Part shown: positions 24,377 to 32,253 of the stretch, one piece after another | How positions within the stretch are numbered: the stretch's first letter is position 1 | Layout: each line of letters begins with the position of its first letter | DNA from: an uncultured Clostridia bacterium | GTDB taxonomy: Bacteria; Bacillota; Clostridia; Christensenellales; Borkfalkiaceae | Reading direction: 5' to 3' | Length of the DNA: 42,847 bases | NCBI GenBank assembly: GCA_947629345.1 | Contig: CANRDK010000002.1 | Span: forward strand, 1 to 42,847 | Notes under the pieces: model-generated | Told to the model about the DNA's origin: nothing | Databases searched by the model: none | The model's input: only the letters and a program-made list of their open reading frames with translations | Translations under genes and position numbers: made by a program

Positions 24377-25147
24377 CTATAAATGCTTTTTGAATTCCGC
24401 AAAGCGAAAGACGGGAAGCCTGCCGTCTATGTTGTCGATACGGTCCAAGGGGACGCCGACGCGCTTGATCTGTTCCTCGGCAAGGGCGGTGTCGCCGATC
24501 CTGTCAACGCTGTGGGCATCCGAGTTGATGACGAAGCGGACGCCCGTCTGCACGACCTTGTCGAGTTCTTCATCGGTGAGATGCTCCTTCTTCGAGCTGA
24601 TCTCGAGATAGGTCCCGTAGTCGCGGCAGCACTTTGCCACTTCCACAACGTCAGAAAAACACTGAAAATTGAGGTGTGTGAGAATATCGATGGGATTTTT
24701 TTCGATACAGTTGATATAGGCCCGCGTCGTGTATTTGATCAGCTTTTGGGAGGGCTTGATATGCAGCTGCGTATCCCACCAGCCCCGCCATCCGATCTTG
24801 CGGTCTGCAAATTTCTCATAGTGCGCCATGACGTGCACGCCCATCAGAAAGATATCGAATACCTCATAGTCCTCCTCGGTGAAGTCGGTCAGGCCTGAAA
24901 TGCCCCTTAAATTGCATTCCATGCCGACGAGGACCTTGATGCCCGTGGCCTGCTCCGCCTCGCGGCAATCGCGGACGAGGGAGGGAACTTCCTTCCTCTT
25001 GACGCCGAACACGACATGGGAAAAGCCATGGTCTGTGATCGCAACGGCGGAGAGACCGAGCTCCTTTGCCCGCATGGCATTCTCCATCACCGTATTCTTT
25101 CCGTGGGAGTACGGCGTATGCGTATGATAATCTGCAGTAAGGTTCAT
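24377..25147 (-). CDS. PHP-domain phosphoesterase (YcdX/HisJ-like)
   Basis: 256 residues. Metal-binding motifs of the PHP fold are DYHTHTPYSHGKN, ITDHGFSH, VGMECN, GVHVM, and NSDAHSVDRIG. These support a trinuclear-metal phosphatase or phosphodiesterase in the cytoplasm. The lack of any his operon nearby argues against a dedicated histidinol phosphatase; YcdX-like is the better description. It lies 27 bases after murB and 2 bases before whiA, so it probably belongs to the same transcript. The substrate is unknown. Confidence 0.9.
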   Translation of the reverse strand: MNLTADYHTHTPYSHGKNTVMENAMRAKELGLSAVAITDHGFSHVVFGVKRKEVPSLVRDCREAEQATGIKVLVGMECNLRGISGLTDFTEEDYEVFDIFLMGVHVMAHYEKFADRKIGWRGWWDTQLHIKPSQKLIKYTTRAYINCIEKNPIDILTHLNFQCFSDVVEVAKCCRDYGTYLEISSKKEHLTDEELDKVVQTGVRFVINSDAHSVDRIGDTALAEEQIKRVGVPLDRIDNIDGRLPVFRFAEFKKHL

Positions 25148-25174
25148 AAATACTCCGTAAGTAAAGCCTGTCTG

Positions 25175-26071
25175 TTATGTAGATCCATAAAAAGTGAGCC
25201 GCCTGATCTCTTCCCTGAGGGCGATCCCCGTCCTTTGAAGGACTTCCGCCTTAACTTTGTCGATGAGCTCAGATACGTCGCGGGAATTTCCTCCCTCGTT
25301 GATGATGAAATTGGCGTGCTGCATTGAGACGAATGCCCCGCCGCAGCGCATGCCCTTGAGGCCGCAGCGGTCGATGATCTCCCCCGCGCTCTGCCCCTGC
25401 GGATTGACGAAAGTACAGCCCATGCTTCTCCCCTTGGGGAGAGAGGCCCTTCTCGCGAGAAATTCGCCGCACTTTTTGTAGATCCTCTCCTGCGGGGCAC
25501 GTTCCGCACGGAGAAGCACCCCCGCAACGAAGATCCCCTCCTGAAAAACACTCGACTTTTCGCCGAACTTGCAGGCCTCAAGGGGAAAGCTCTCGATCCT
25601 CCCCCCACGCACGGCGAGGACGCGGAGCGTCACATCCGCAAAGTGCCGCTCTCTGACGCCTGCATTCATCACGCAGGCCCCGCCGACCGTCATCGGGATG
25701 CCGATGAAGGGCTCGAATCCGCCTATCCCGTGTTCGCAGGCAAACCGCAGAAGCGCACCGCCCGTCACGCCCGCCCCCGCAAAGAGGCAATTTCCGTCCA
25801 AAATGAGCCCCTTGAGAAGGTTCGGACGCACCACGGCGGCCTCGTTCTCCCCGTCGGGCGGCAGAGTGTTCGCCCCCGCGCCCAAAAAGGCATAGGGAAT
25901 ATGCTCTTTTTTCAAAAGCCGTAGGACTTCGGCCGCTTCCTCCGCATCCGACGGAGAGACGGAAAATGCTGCCTCCCCGCCACAGCCGATCGTCGTATAG
26001 CGGGGAAAAGAGATATGTTCCGCAGCTACTGCCGAGGGACATCTTTCTCTGAAAAGCGCATAGACACCCAA
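25175..26071 (-). CDS. murB: UDP-N-acetylenolpyruvoylglucosamine reductase
   Basis: NADPH/FAD enzyme that completes UDP-MurNAc synthesis after MurA. 298 residues. FAD-site motifs are YTTIGCGGEAAF, FLGAGANTL and GIPMTVGGACVMNAG. The catalytic Ser region is SMGCTFVNP, with EIIDRCGLKGMRCGGA and HANFIIN near the C-terminus. The start codon is TTG at 26071, supported by AAAGGAG eight bases upstream; no better ATG is available in frame. First gene of the murB-PHP-whiA-dnaE run. Confidence 0.95.
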   Translation of the reverse strand: MGVYALFRERCPSAVAAEHISFPRYTTIGCGGEAAFSVSPSDAEEAAEVLRLLKKEHIPYAFLGAGANTLPPDGENEAAVVRPNLLKGLILDGNCLFAGAGVTGGALLRFACEHGIGGFEPFIGIPMTVGGACVMNAGVRERHFADVTLRVLAVRGGRIESFPLEACKFGEKSSVFQEGIFVAGVLLRAERAPQERIYKKCGEFLARRASLPKGRSMGCTFVNPQGQSAGEIIDRCGLKGMRCGGAFVSMQHANFIINEGGNSRDVSELIDKVKAEVLQRTGIALREEIRRLTFYGST

Positions 26072-26086
26072 TTTATTTTCTCCTTT

Positions 26087-26115
26087 ATTTTAGCATATTT
26101 TTTGAGACATTTCAA
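26087..26115 (-). promoter_or_regulatory. Possible promoter of murB-PHP-whiA-dnaE
   Basis: Minus strand TTGAAA, 17 bases, TAAAAT. It overlaps the end of the upstream gene and runs directly into the murB ribosome binding site. Transcription from it would start within that site and leave a leader of about nine bases. It is either a short-leader promoter or a chance match. Confidence 0.5.
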
Positions 26116-26999
26116 CGGGATTTCAGATATTTTTCGAGAAAATTTCTTTCCTTCCCCTCTCTCGCCGCGGCGGAAAGGGTGCCGATCGCTTCTTCCGAGG
26201 AAAATACGCTCAAAGTGCTCTTCCACTGCGCTGCATCGGGCGGGTACATGCCGATCTCGCCGAGCCGCTGTTCTGTCTCATCCGACAGGAGAAGATCGAG
26301 AAATTGAAGGCAAAGCTTCTCTTTCTCGCGGGAAAGTATGCTAATATATTGAAATAGATCGTTGTATTCCCCCAATTCCTCCCTGAAAACTGCCACATTC
26401 CGCGCACGGAAGCGGTTTTCATCCCGCTGTGTGCCCAAGAGATAGCGGTAGCCCCCGTTCAGAAATCCAACGTATGCGCTCTCAGACGGGACCTCTTCTC
26501 CCCCGATCCCGTGGAGCCTTGCGGACAGGATGGACAGGTTGTAGCCCCCGCAGGAGATGGCAGTTCTCCCCTCTTCGCTGAAATCGTCGATGAGAGAAAA
26601 GCGGAAATACTTCCCTGCACACCACGGGACGGCGAGGCATTTTCCCCCGATCCCCCCGCCCGCAAAGGAATAGGGAAGGGGCCGACAGCGTTCCGCGATC
26701 TCCCCGAGCCCGACGCCAAAGGACAGCATATCGGGATATCTCCCGCGGGAAAATGCCTCTTTGGCCCCCTCGGGCGTGTAGCTCAACACATAGAAATAGA
26801 CCCCTTCCGCGTCCAATTTTTGCGCTGTTTTGTTCAAAAAAGAGGTGCGGGAGCCCTTTCCGCCCTCAAATGTATCGACATTCCAGATCTCGACAATGGT
26901 CTTTTCCGCGGCGTCCGCTCTCTCCTTCGGCAAAAACAGAAACAATAAGAGAACCGCACCGATGAGCAGAAAGGGCAAGATTTTCCTTGCGATCTTCAT
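26112..26999 (-). CDS. Exported solute-binding-protein-like protein
   Basis: 295 residues from the ATG at 26999 (MKIARKILPFLLIGAV). The ORF-track start is 53 codons upstream, through a hairpin-rich stretch, and is rejected. A hydrophobic segment at residues 6-23 is a signal anchor or uncleaved signal peptide; there is no lipobox. The rest resembles family 1 extracellular solute-binding proteins: VEIWNVDTFEGGKGSRTSFL, then RYPDMLSFGVGLGEIAERCRPL and FLDLLLSDETEQRLGEIGMYPP. No ABC permease genes accompany it and it is shorter than usual, so a transport role is unproved. Confidence 0.7.
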   Translation of the reverse strand: MKIARKILPFLLIGAVLLLFLFLPKERADAAEKTIVEIWNVDTFEGGKGSRTSFLNKTAQKLDAEGVYFYVLSYTPEGAKEAFSRGRYPDMLSFGVGLGEIAERCRPLPYSFAGGGIGGKCLAVPWCAGKYFRFSLIDDFSEEGRTAISCGGYNLSILSARLHGIGGEEVPSESAYVGFLNGGYRYLLGTQRDENRFRARNVAVFREELGEYNDLFQYISILSREKEKLCLQFLDLLLSDETEQRLGEIGMYPPDAAQWKSTLSVFSSEEAIGTLSAAAREGKERNFLEKYLKSR

Positions 27000-27037
27000 A
27001 TATACTATTGTATTATGCGAGAGAGGCATACATGCAA

Positions 27038-27098
27038 GAAGGGACGCCGTAGCGTCCCTTCCGCGTCTCTGCCGCGCATGCGTGTTTACGGCAGAGAC
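27038..27098. other. Two adjacent strong hairpins between the DUF1540 and solute-binding genes
   Basis: A ten-pair stem GAAGGGACGC / GCGTCCCTTC with a CGTA loop (27038-27061) is followed by a ten-pair stem GTCTCTGCCG / CGGCAGAGAC (27065-27098) with a 14-base loop that itself contains CGCATGCG. Neither has a good T run on either strand, so these may be a weak terminator or a structured leader. Nothing else is recognisable in 27000-27161. Confidence 0.6.
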
Positions 27099-27161
27099 TC
27101 TATTTTCAAAGCGAACCCGCTTGAGCATAGATTGTGTCACAAACACGCAATTATGCAAACA

Positions 27162-27317
27162 TTAGCCGCGATGCTGAAAACTATCACAGCAGGTGCAATG
27201 CTCGCAGTCGCAGGTGTTGCCGACATGGATCTTTGCGAGTTCGCACAGCATGCCGTCACGGTTGAATTTGCATTCCGTTACGCCGCAGGAAACGCCGTTG
27301 TTGATATTGTGTTCCAT
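27162..27317 (-). CDS. DUF1540-type cysteine-rich mini-protein
   Basis: 51 residues from the ATG at 27317, chosen because AAGGAGGAG lies directly upstream; the ORF-track start is 13 codons early. The pattern [25 protein letters not shown] matches the DUF1540 motif (C, four residues, C, then FN, C, A..I.V). [12 protein letters not shown] tail adds more cysteines, for eight in all. Probably a small metal-binding protein; these are common in clostridia and their role is unknown. It is divergent from rplI. Confidence 0.85.
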   Translation of the reverse strand: MEHNINNGVSCGVTECKFNRDGMLCELAKIHVGNTCDCEHCTCCDSFQHRG

Positions 27318-27375
27318 GATCTCCTCCTTATCCCCCAGTATGCCGCATACATTCAAAAAATATCGAAGGAGGATA

Positions 27376-27404
27376 TTGACAAATCGCGGAAATCATTGTA
27401 CAAT
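27376..27404 (+). promoter_or_regulatory. Promoter of rplI
   Basis: TTGACA, 17 bases, TACAAT, 22 bases before the rplI start. A near-perfect sigma-A promoter, as expected for a ribosomal protein gene. Confidence 0.92.
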
Positions 27405-27426
27405 GAAGAAAAAGGAGAAGAAAATC

Positions 27427-27870
27427 ATGAAAGTTATCTTAAAGCAAGACGTCAAGGGCAGCGGCAAAAAGGGTGACATTATAGAAGTTTCAGACGGCTA
27501 TGGCAGGAATTTCCTCATCAAAAAGGGACTTGCAGAGGTTGCGACCCCCGCCGCGATCAACGACATGAAACAGAAAAAGACGGCCGAGGAGTTCCATAAG
27601 GCGGAAAACGTCAAGGCCCTGAAGGAACTTGCAGACAAGTTGACGGGCACGGGCATCACGCTTGCCATCCGTGCGGGCGAAAACGGCAAGACATTCGGTT
27701 CTGTCACCTCCCAGCACATCGCCACCGCCCTCTCCGAACTCGGCTTCGACGTCGATAAAAAGAAAGTGCTTCTGAAGGAACCCATCAAAAACGTGGGTAC
27801 ATACGACGTCGAGGTCCGCCTCATGGAGGGTGTGCTCTCCAAGATCAAGGTCAATATCGTTGCACAGTAA
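27427..27870 (+). CDS. rplI: 50S ribosomal protein L9
   Basis: 147 residues from the ATG at 27427, behind AAGGAGAAG; the ORF track extends upstream without support. The N-terminal domain [36 protein letters not shown] is diagnostic. It is followed by the connecting helix and the C-terminal domain [16 protein letters not shown]. It binds 23S rRNA at the L1 stalk base. It is a single-gene unit here with its own promoter and terminator. In many Firmicutes it is followed by dnaB, which is not the case here. Confidence 0.98.
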   Translation: MKVILKQDVKGSGKKGDIIEVSDGYGRNFLIKKGLAEVATPAAINDMKQKKTAEEFHKAENVKALKELADKLTGTGITLAIRAGENGKTFGSVTSQHIATALSELGFDVDKKKVLLKEPIKNVGTYDVEVRLMEGVLSKIKVNIVAQ

Positions 27871-27885
27871 CCTATCGCTACTTTT

Positions 27886-27914
27886 AAAGGCGTCCCCTGC
27901 GGGACGCCTTTTGT
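27886..27914 (+). terminator. Rho-independent terminator of rplI
   Basis: Perfect stem AAAGGCGTCCC / GGGACGCCTTT with a CTGC loop and TTTTG tail, 16 bases after the rplI stop. Confidence 0.92.
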
Positions 27915-27932
27915 GTATACTTATTTCATATT

Positions 27933-27956
27933 ATGTCTGACATAGTACTATGCAAA
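27933..27956 (+). repeat. CATAGTACTATG repeat copy between rplI and adhE
   Basis: ATGTCTGACATAGTACTATG followed by CAAAA. The palindrome core is at 27941-27952. It lies in the gap between the converging ends of rplI and adhE. Confidence 0.85.
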
Positions 27957-27973
27957 AGTTGAAATTTTGCGGT

Positions 27974-30595
27974 TTATTTCGACTTTTTCCTGCCGTAATA
28001 GGCGTTCAGATACATCTCTTTGATCTCAGACATCAGCGGATAACGGGGATTCGCACCCGTGCATTGGTCGTCGAATGCGTCCTCCGTCATTTGATCGAGC
28101 TTTTCGAGGAACTGCTCTTCGGTATATTTCCCTTCAAGCGCCTCTCGGATGGTCTTGGGCTGGCCGATCGCGTCCTGCAACTCGCGGAGCTTCTTGATGA
28201 AGTTCTCCACCACGGCCTCGTCCGTTTTGCCCGTGCAGCCGAGATACCTTGCGGCGTCCGCATAGCGGGCCATGCACTGCGGATAGGCATACTGCGGGAA
28301 CGTCCCCATCTTCGCGGGTGCCTCGGCGCTGTTGAAGCGGATGACCTCTTCGAGCATAAGCGAATTCGCCATGCCGTGTGCAATGTGGAAGTAGGAGCCG
28401 AGCTTGTGCGCCATCGAGTGGCAGACGCCGAGAAAGGCATTCGCAAACGCCATGCCCGCCATTGTCGCCGCATTGGCCACCTTTTCCCTTGCCTCGGGGT
28501 CGGCAGCGCCCTTGCTGTAAGCGGAGGGAAGATAGGTAAAGAGAAGCCGCAGGGCCTCCTTTGCAATTCCGTTGGTGAAATCCGTCGCCATCACCGAAGC
28601 GATCGCCTCGAGCGCATGGCTTACGGCGTCGATCCCGGCGCAGGAGGTGAGCCCCTTCGGAATATTCATCATGAGATCTGCATCCACGATCGCCATATCG
28701 GGCATGAGTTCATAATCGGCGAGCGGATATTTGGTCCCCGTTCTCTCATCGGTGATGACGGCGAACGGCGTCACCTCGCTGCCCGTACCCGCCGTCGTGG
28801 GAATGGCGACGAAGATCGCCTTTTCTCCCATATGCGGGAAGGAATATACCCTCTTGCGGATATCCGAAAAGCGCATCGCCATGCCCTCAAAGTCCGCCTC
28901 GGGATGTTCATACATGACCCACATGATCTTTGCGGCGTCCATGGGTGAACCCCCGCCGACGGCAATGATCACGTCGGGTTCGAAGCTCTTCATCATCTCA
29001 AGGCCCTGCTTGGCACAGGCGAGTGTGGGATCGGGCGTAACGCCGCTGAATGTCTCGTACTCGATGCCCTCTTCATGCAAAATATCATTGATCCCCGCGG
29101 TGAATCCGCTGTCATAGAGAAATTTATCCGTAACAATGAAAGCGCGCTTCCTGTGATAGACCTCTTGGCCGAGCTCTTTGAGCGCCGTGCCGAGACAGCC
29201 GCGCTTGAAATACACCTTTTCGGGCGCCCTGAACCAAAGCATATTTTCCCTCCTCTCTGCAACCGTTTTGATTTGAATGAGATGTTTGACACCGACGTTC
29301 TCCGAGACGGAGTTTCCGCCCCAAGAACCGCAGCCGAGCGTGAGCGACGGCGCGAATTTGAAGTTGTAAAGATCCCCGATCCCGCCGTGCGAGGAAGGCG
29401 TATTGACGACGATTCGGCAGGTGCGCATGGTGTTTCGGAACTTTTCGAGCCTCTCCTTGCCCTCTCTCACATTGATATATATGGAAGAGGTATGGCCGAG
29501 GCCGCCGTCCTTGATGAGCCTGTCCGCCTTCATGACCGCGTCGTCGAAATCTTCCGCCCGATACATCGCAAGGACGGGTGAAAGTTTTTCGTGGGCGAAA
29601 GGTTCGGAGAGATCGACGCTCTCCACCTCGCCGATGAGCACTCTGCTCCCCTTGGGAACTTCAAAGCCCGAAAGATTTGCGATCGTCTCAGCGGTCTGCC
29701 CCACAATTCTCGAATTCAGCGCACCGTTGATGAACATCGTCGCGCGGACCTTTTCTGTCTCCTCAGGCGTCAAGAAATATGCCCCGCGCCGCTTCATCTC
29801 CGCCTTGAACTCCTCGTAGACGTCCTTGAGGACAATGACGGACTGCTCCGAGGCACAGATCATGCCGTTGTCAAACGTCTTGGAGTGCAAGATCGAGGAC
29901 GCGGCGAGACGGATATCGGCCGTGGAATCGATGACAGCGGGTGTATTCCCTGCGCCGACGCCGATGGCAGGTTTCCCTGAAGAATAGGCCGCTTTCACCA
30001 TTCCGGGGCCGCCCGTGGCGAGGATCATATCTGCCTCGCGCATGATCATGCCCGAGAGCGGCACGTTGGGCTGGTCGATCCATCCGATGATATCCTCGGG
30101 GGCGCCCGCCTTGACTGCTGCCTCGAGAACGATCTTTGCCGCCTCGATGGTGGATCTCTTCGCACGGGGATGCGGGGAAATGATGAGCCCGTTCCGCGTC
30201 TTTAAGGAGATAAGGCACTTGAAAATGGCAGTCGACGTCGGGTTGGTGGTGGGAACAACGGCCGCAAGCACCCCGATGGGCTCCGCAATGCGCGTGATGC
30301 CGAATCCTTCGTCATGCTCGATCACGCCGCAAGTCTTTGTGTTTTTATAGGCGTTGTAAATGTATTCCGAGGCATAGTGGTTTTTGATGACTTTGTCCTC
30401 GACGACGCCCATGCCCGTCTCTTCCACGGCAAGTTTTGCAAGCGGGATCCTCGCCCTGTTTGCCGCCATCGCCGCTTCAAAGAAAATTTTATCGACCTTT
30501 TCCTGCGGATACGTCGAATAGGCTTCCTGTGCGGCACGGACCCTTGCAAGAAGTTTTTTCAACGAATCTTCATCGTTTACAATAAAATCCTTCAT
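27974..30595 (-). CDS. adhE: Bifunctional acetaldehyde-CoA / alcohol dehydrogenase
   Basis: Reduces acetyl-CoA to ethanol in two NADH steps, a fermentative electron sink. 873 residues. The N-terminal aldehyde dehydrogenase half has PTTNPTSTAIFKCL, AIGVGAGNTPAVID and the catalytic Cys in DNGMICASEQSV. The C-terminal iron alcohol dehydrogenase half starts near residue 460 and has GGGSPMDAAKIMWVMYE and the metal ligands in FANAFLGVCHSMAHKLG and HIAHGMANSLML. Proteins of this family form spirosomes. GGAGG precedes the ATG, and the gene has its own promoter. Confidence 0.98.
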   Translation of the reverse strand: MKDFIVNDEDSLKKLLARVRAAQEAYSTYPQEKVDKIFFEAAMAANRARIPLAKLAVEETGMGVVEDKVIKNHYASEYIYNAYKNTKTCGVIEHDEGFGITRIAEPIGVLAAVVPTTNPTSTAIFKCLISLKTRNGLIISPHPRAKRSTIEAAKIVLEAAVKAGAPEDIIGWIDQPNVPLSGMIMREADMILATGGPGMVKAAYSSGKPAIGVGAGNTPAVIDSTADIRLAASSILHSKTFDNGMICASEQSVIVLKDVYEEFKAEMKRRGAYFLTPEETEKVRATMFINGALNSRIVGQTAETIANLSGFEVPKGSRVLIGEVESVDLSEPFAHEKLSPVLAMYRAEDFDDAVMKADRLIKDGGLGHTSSIYINVREGKERLEKFRNTMRTCRIVVNTPSSHGGIGDLYNFKFAPSLTLGCGSWGGNSVSENVGVKHLIQIKTVAERRENMLWFRAPEKVYFKRGCLGTALKELGQEVYHRKRAFIVTDKFLYDSGFTAGINDILHEEGIEYETFSGVTPDPTLACAKQGLEMMKSFEPDVIIAVGGGSPMDAAKIMWVMYEHPEADFEGMAMRFSDIRKRVYSFPHMGEKAIFVAIPTTAGTGSEVTPFAVITDERTGTKYPLADYELMPDMAIVDADLMMNIPKGLTSCAGIDAVSHALEAIASVMATDFTNGIAKEALRLLFTYLPSAYSKGAADPEAREKVANAATMAGMAFANAFLGVCHSMAHKLGSYFHIAHGMANSLMLEEVIRFNSAEAPAKMGTFPQYAYPQCMARYADAARYLGCTGKTDEAVVENFIKKLRELQDAIGQPKTIREALEGKYTEEQFLEKLDQMTEDAFDDQCTGANPRYPLMSEIKEMYLNAYYGRKKSK

Positions 30596-30627
30596 ACTGC
30601 CTCCGACTCCAAGATATGCTTGGAATT

Positions 30628-30656
30628 ATATTACCAAATATTCCCTGAAAAGTCAA
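30628..30656 (-). promoter_or_regulatory. Promoter of adhE
   Basis: Minus strand TTGACT, 17 bases, TAATAT, 32 bases upstream of the ATG. The short leader can form a small CCAAG/CTTGG hairpin. I looked for a Rex operator (TTGTGAAA...TTCACAA type); TTTGTGTGTGG upstream is only a weak half match. Confidence 0.8.
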
Positions 30657-30711
30657 TATCCACACACAAATTTTCAAAAAAAGTACAATATCGGCATGAA
30701 TGGAGAAAATC

Positions 30712-30742
30712 AAAAACCGACCCGCGCTTGCAGATCGGTTTT
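30712..30742 (-). terminator. Terminator of the tRNA-Trp gene
   Basis: Minus strand AAAACCGA, 14-base loop, TCGGTTTTTGATTTT, starting at the CCA end of the tRNA. Confidence 0.85.
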
Positions 30743-30816
30743 GGCAGGGGAGACGCGACTCGAACACGCAACAGACGGTTTTGGAGACCGTTGCTCTACC
30801 ATTGAACTACTCCCCT
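30742..30816 (-). tRNA. trnW: tRNA-Trp (anticodon CCA)
   Basis: 75 bases including an encoded 3' CCA. The acceptor stem AGGGGAG pairs with CTCCCCT, the D arm is GTTC...GAGC, the anticodon stem ACGGT / ACCGT encloses CTCCAAA, and the T arm is GCGTG TTCGAGT CGCGT. The discriminator base is G, as usual for tRNA-Trp. It has its own promoter and terminator. Confidence 0.97.
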
Positions 30817-30827
30817 GTGCTCTTCCT

Positions 30828-30856
30828 ATTATACATAAATCTTGCGCTCACGTCAA
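30828..30856 (-). promoter_or_regulatory. Promoter of tRNA-Trp
   Basis: Minus strand TTGACG, 17 bases, TATAAT, ending 12 bases before the mature tRNA 5' end. Confidence 0.92.
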
Positions 30857-30887
30857 GAACTTTTTCGACAAAATCGGAAATTTCTTC

Positions 30888-31160
30888 TCAGATTCTTGTT
30901 TCGACAAACCACTGCTCATGCTGTGCCTCAAAGTAGAGATGGCGCACCGCCCCGCCGATGACGCAGCTGTATCTGACGGGGAGAATGGTTCCGACATGGT
31001 TTGGAGCCCGATCGACCGATGTGACGCGGTCGATTTGAAGGGATCTGCCGTCTGTCCACACGATCTTTTCGGGGATCATGCCCCCTTCGGCCGAAAATTT
31101 TGCATAGACTGCGACATTCACTCTCTTGTATTCCACATATCCATCTTGCGTAAGATCCAT
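30888..31160 (-). CDS. Small conserved protein of unknown function
   Basis: About 90 residues: VNVAVYAKFSAEGGMIPEKIVWTDGRSLQIDRVTSVDRAP, then LPVRYSCVIGGAVRHLYFEAQHEQWFVE. I recognise this beta-rich pattern as a small clostridial family of unknown function, some members of which lie near dinB; that recollection is not verified here. The start is uncertain: the ATG at 31160 directly follows the T run of the upstream terminator and has no ribosome binding site. A GTG further in (before NVAVYAKF) is an alternative. It lies directly upstream of the tRNA-Trp promoter. Confidence 0.7.
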   Translation of the reverse strand: MDLTQDGYVEYKRVNVAVYAKFSAEGGMIPEKIVWTDGRSLQIDRVTSVDRAPNHVGTILPVRYSCVIGGAVRHLYFEAQHEQWFVETRI

Positions 31161-31161
31161 C

Positions 31162-31188
31162 AAAAAAACGGCTTTTGGCCGCTTTTTT
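31162..31188 (-). terminator. Terminator downstream of galE
   Basis: Minus strand AAAAAAGCGGC, loop CAAAA, GCCGTTTTTTT: four G-C pairs plus an A/T extension with one bulge. Its T run touches the start codon of the small gene at 31160. Confidence 0.75.
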
Positions 31189-31195
31189 CGTTATT

Positions 31196-31216
31196 ATGTC
31201 ACGCATAGTACTATGT
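31196..31216 (+). repeat. CATAGTACTATG repeat copy after galE
   Basis: ATGTCACGCATAGTACTATG; the core is at 31204-31215. It lies between the galE stop and the terminator. The first 17 bases are identical to 5184-5200 inside glgB. Confidence 0.85.
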
Positions 31217-31230
31217 AAAAGTGTAAAAAA

Positions 31231-32244
31231 TCAATTTTCGTAACCGTTTGGATTCTTCTTTTGCCAATTCCATTGGTCGAGACACATCTTTTCGAGATCA
31301 TAGAGCGCTTTCCAGCCGAGTTCCTTTTCGGCCTTTTCGGCGGAGGCGTAGCATGTTGCAATGTCCCCTGCCCTTCTCGGCTTAATGGCGTAGGGAAGCT
31401 CCCTTCCGCATGCCTTGGAAAATGCCTTGATCATGTCGAGAACGCTGTAGCCGTTCCCCGTGCCGAGATTATACACATAGACGCCCGCCGTGTTAAGCCG
31501 ATTGATGGCGGCAACATGCCCCCTCGCAAGGTCAACGACGTGGATATAATCTCTCACCCCCGTGCCGTCGTGCGTGGGATAATCGTTTCCGAACACGCCG
31601 ATCTCTTTGAGCTTTCCGCTTGCGACCTGCGCCACATAGGGCATCAGATTGTTCGGGATCCCCTTCGGATCCTCGCCGATGAGCCCGCTCTCATGCGCCC
31701 CCACGGGATTAAAGTAGCGAAGCAGGACCACCGTCCAATCGTAATCTGCCGTGTACACGTCCCTGAGAATGTTTTCCTGCATGACTTTCGTTGCGCCGTA
31801 AGGGTTGGTCGTGGGATTCATCTTGCTCGTCTCGCGAAGAGGGAGCTCCGCAGGATCGCCATAGACGGTCGCCGAAGAGGAAAACACGATCTTTTTCACG
31901 CCGAACTTTTTCATCGTCTCAACGAGAACAAGGGTCGAAACCAGATTGTTGTCGTAATATTCCACAGGCTTTTGGACGCTCTCGCCGACTGCCTTGAGTC
32001 CTGCAAAGTGGATGACCCAATCGATATCGAACGCCGTAAAGATGAGCTCGAGCGCAGCACGGTCGCGGACGTCGTTTTCGTAGAAATAGACCTCCCTCCC
32101 CGTGATTTTTTTCACTCTCTCGATGGCCTCTCTGCTTGAATTGCAGAGATTGTCGATCACGACGACGTCATATCCCGCATTCAGGAGCTCTACAACTGTA
32201 TGGGAGCCGATAAAACCTGCCCCGCCTGTCACCAAAACTGTCAT
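31231..32244 (-). CDS. galE: UDP-glucose 4-epimerase
   Basis: Interconverts UDP-glucose and UDP-galactose (and possibly the N-acetyl forms). 337 residues, short-chain dehydrogenase fold. The NAD site is [17 protein letters not shown]. The catalytic pair is Ser in [11 protein letters not shown] and YxxxK in [31 protein letters not shown] is a GalE signature. It is nine bases after purB, behind TGAGGTAAAC, so probably co-transcribed with purB and the genes above it. Confidence 0.97.
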   Translation of the reverse strand: MTVLVTGGAGFIGSHTVVELLNAGYDVVVIDNLCNSSREAIERVKKITGREVYFYENDVRDRAALELIFTAFDIDWVIHFAGLKAVGESVQKPVEYYDNNLVSTLVLVETMKKFGVKKIVFSSSATVYGDPAELPLRETSKMNPTTNPYGATKVMQENILRDVYTADYDWTVVLLRYFNPVGAHESGLIGEDPKGIPNNLMPYVAQVASGKLKEIGVFGNDYPTHDGTGVRDYIHVVDLARGHVAAINRLNTAGVYVYNLGTGNGYSVLDMIKAFSKACGRELPYAIKPRRAGDIATCYASAEKAEKELGWKALYDLEKMCLDQWNWQKKNPNGYEN

Positions 32245-32253
32245 ATGTTTACC

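Noticed and set aside
26999-27158. 53-codon N-terminal extension of the solute-binding-like protein
   Set aside because: It crosses two strong hairpins, and the signal-like hydrophobic segment starts just after the ATG at 26999.
27193-27426. N-terminal extension of L9 in the ORF track
   Set aside because: The extension crosses the rplI promoter and is antisense to the DUF1540 gene; the ATG at 27427 has a proper ribosome binding site.
30600-30700. Rex operator at adhE
   Set aside because: Only one weak half-site (TTTGTGTGTGG); no inverted partner at the right distance.
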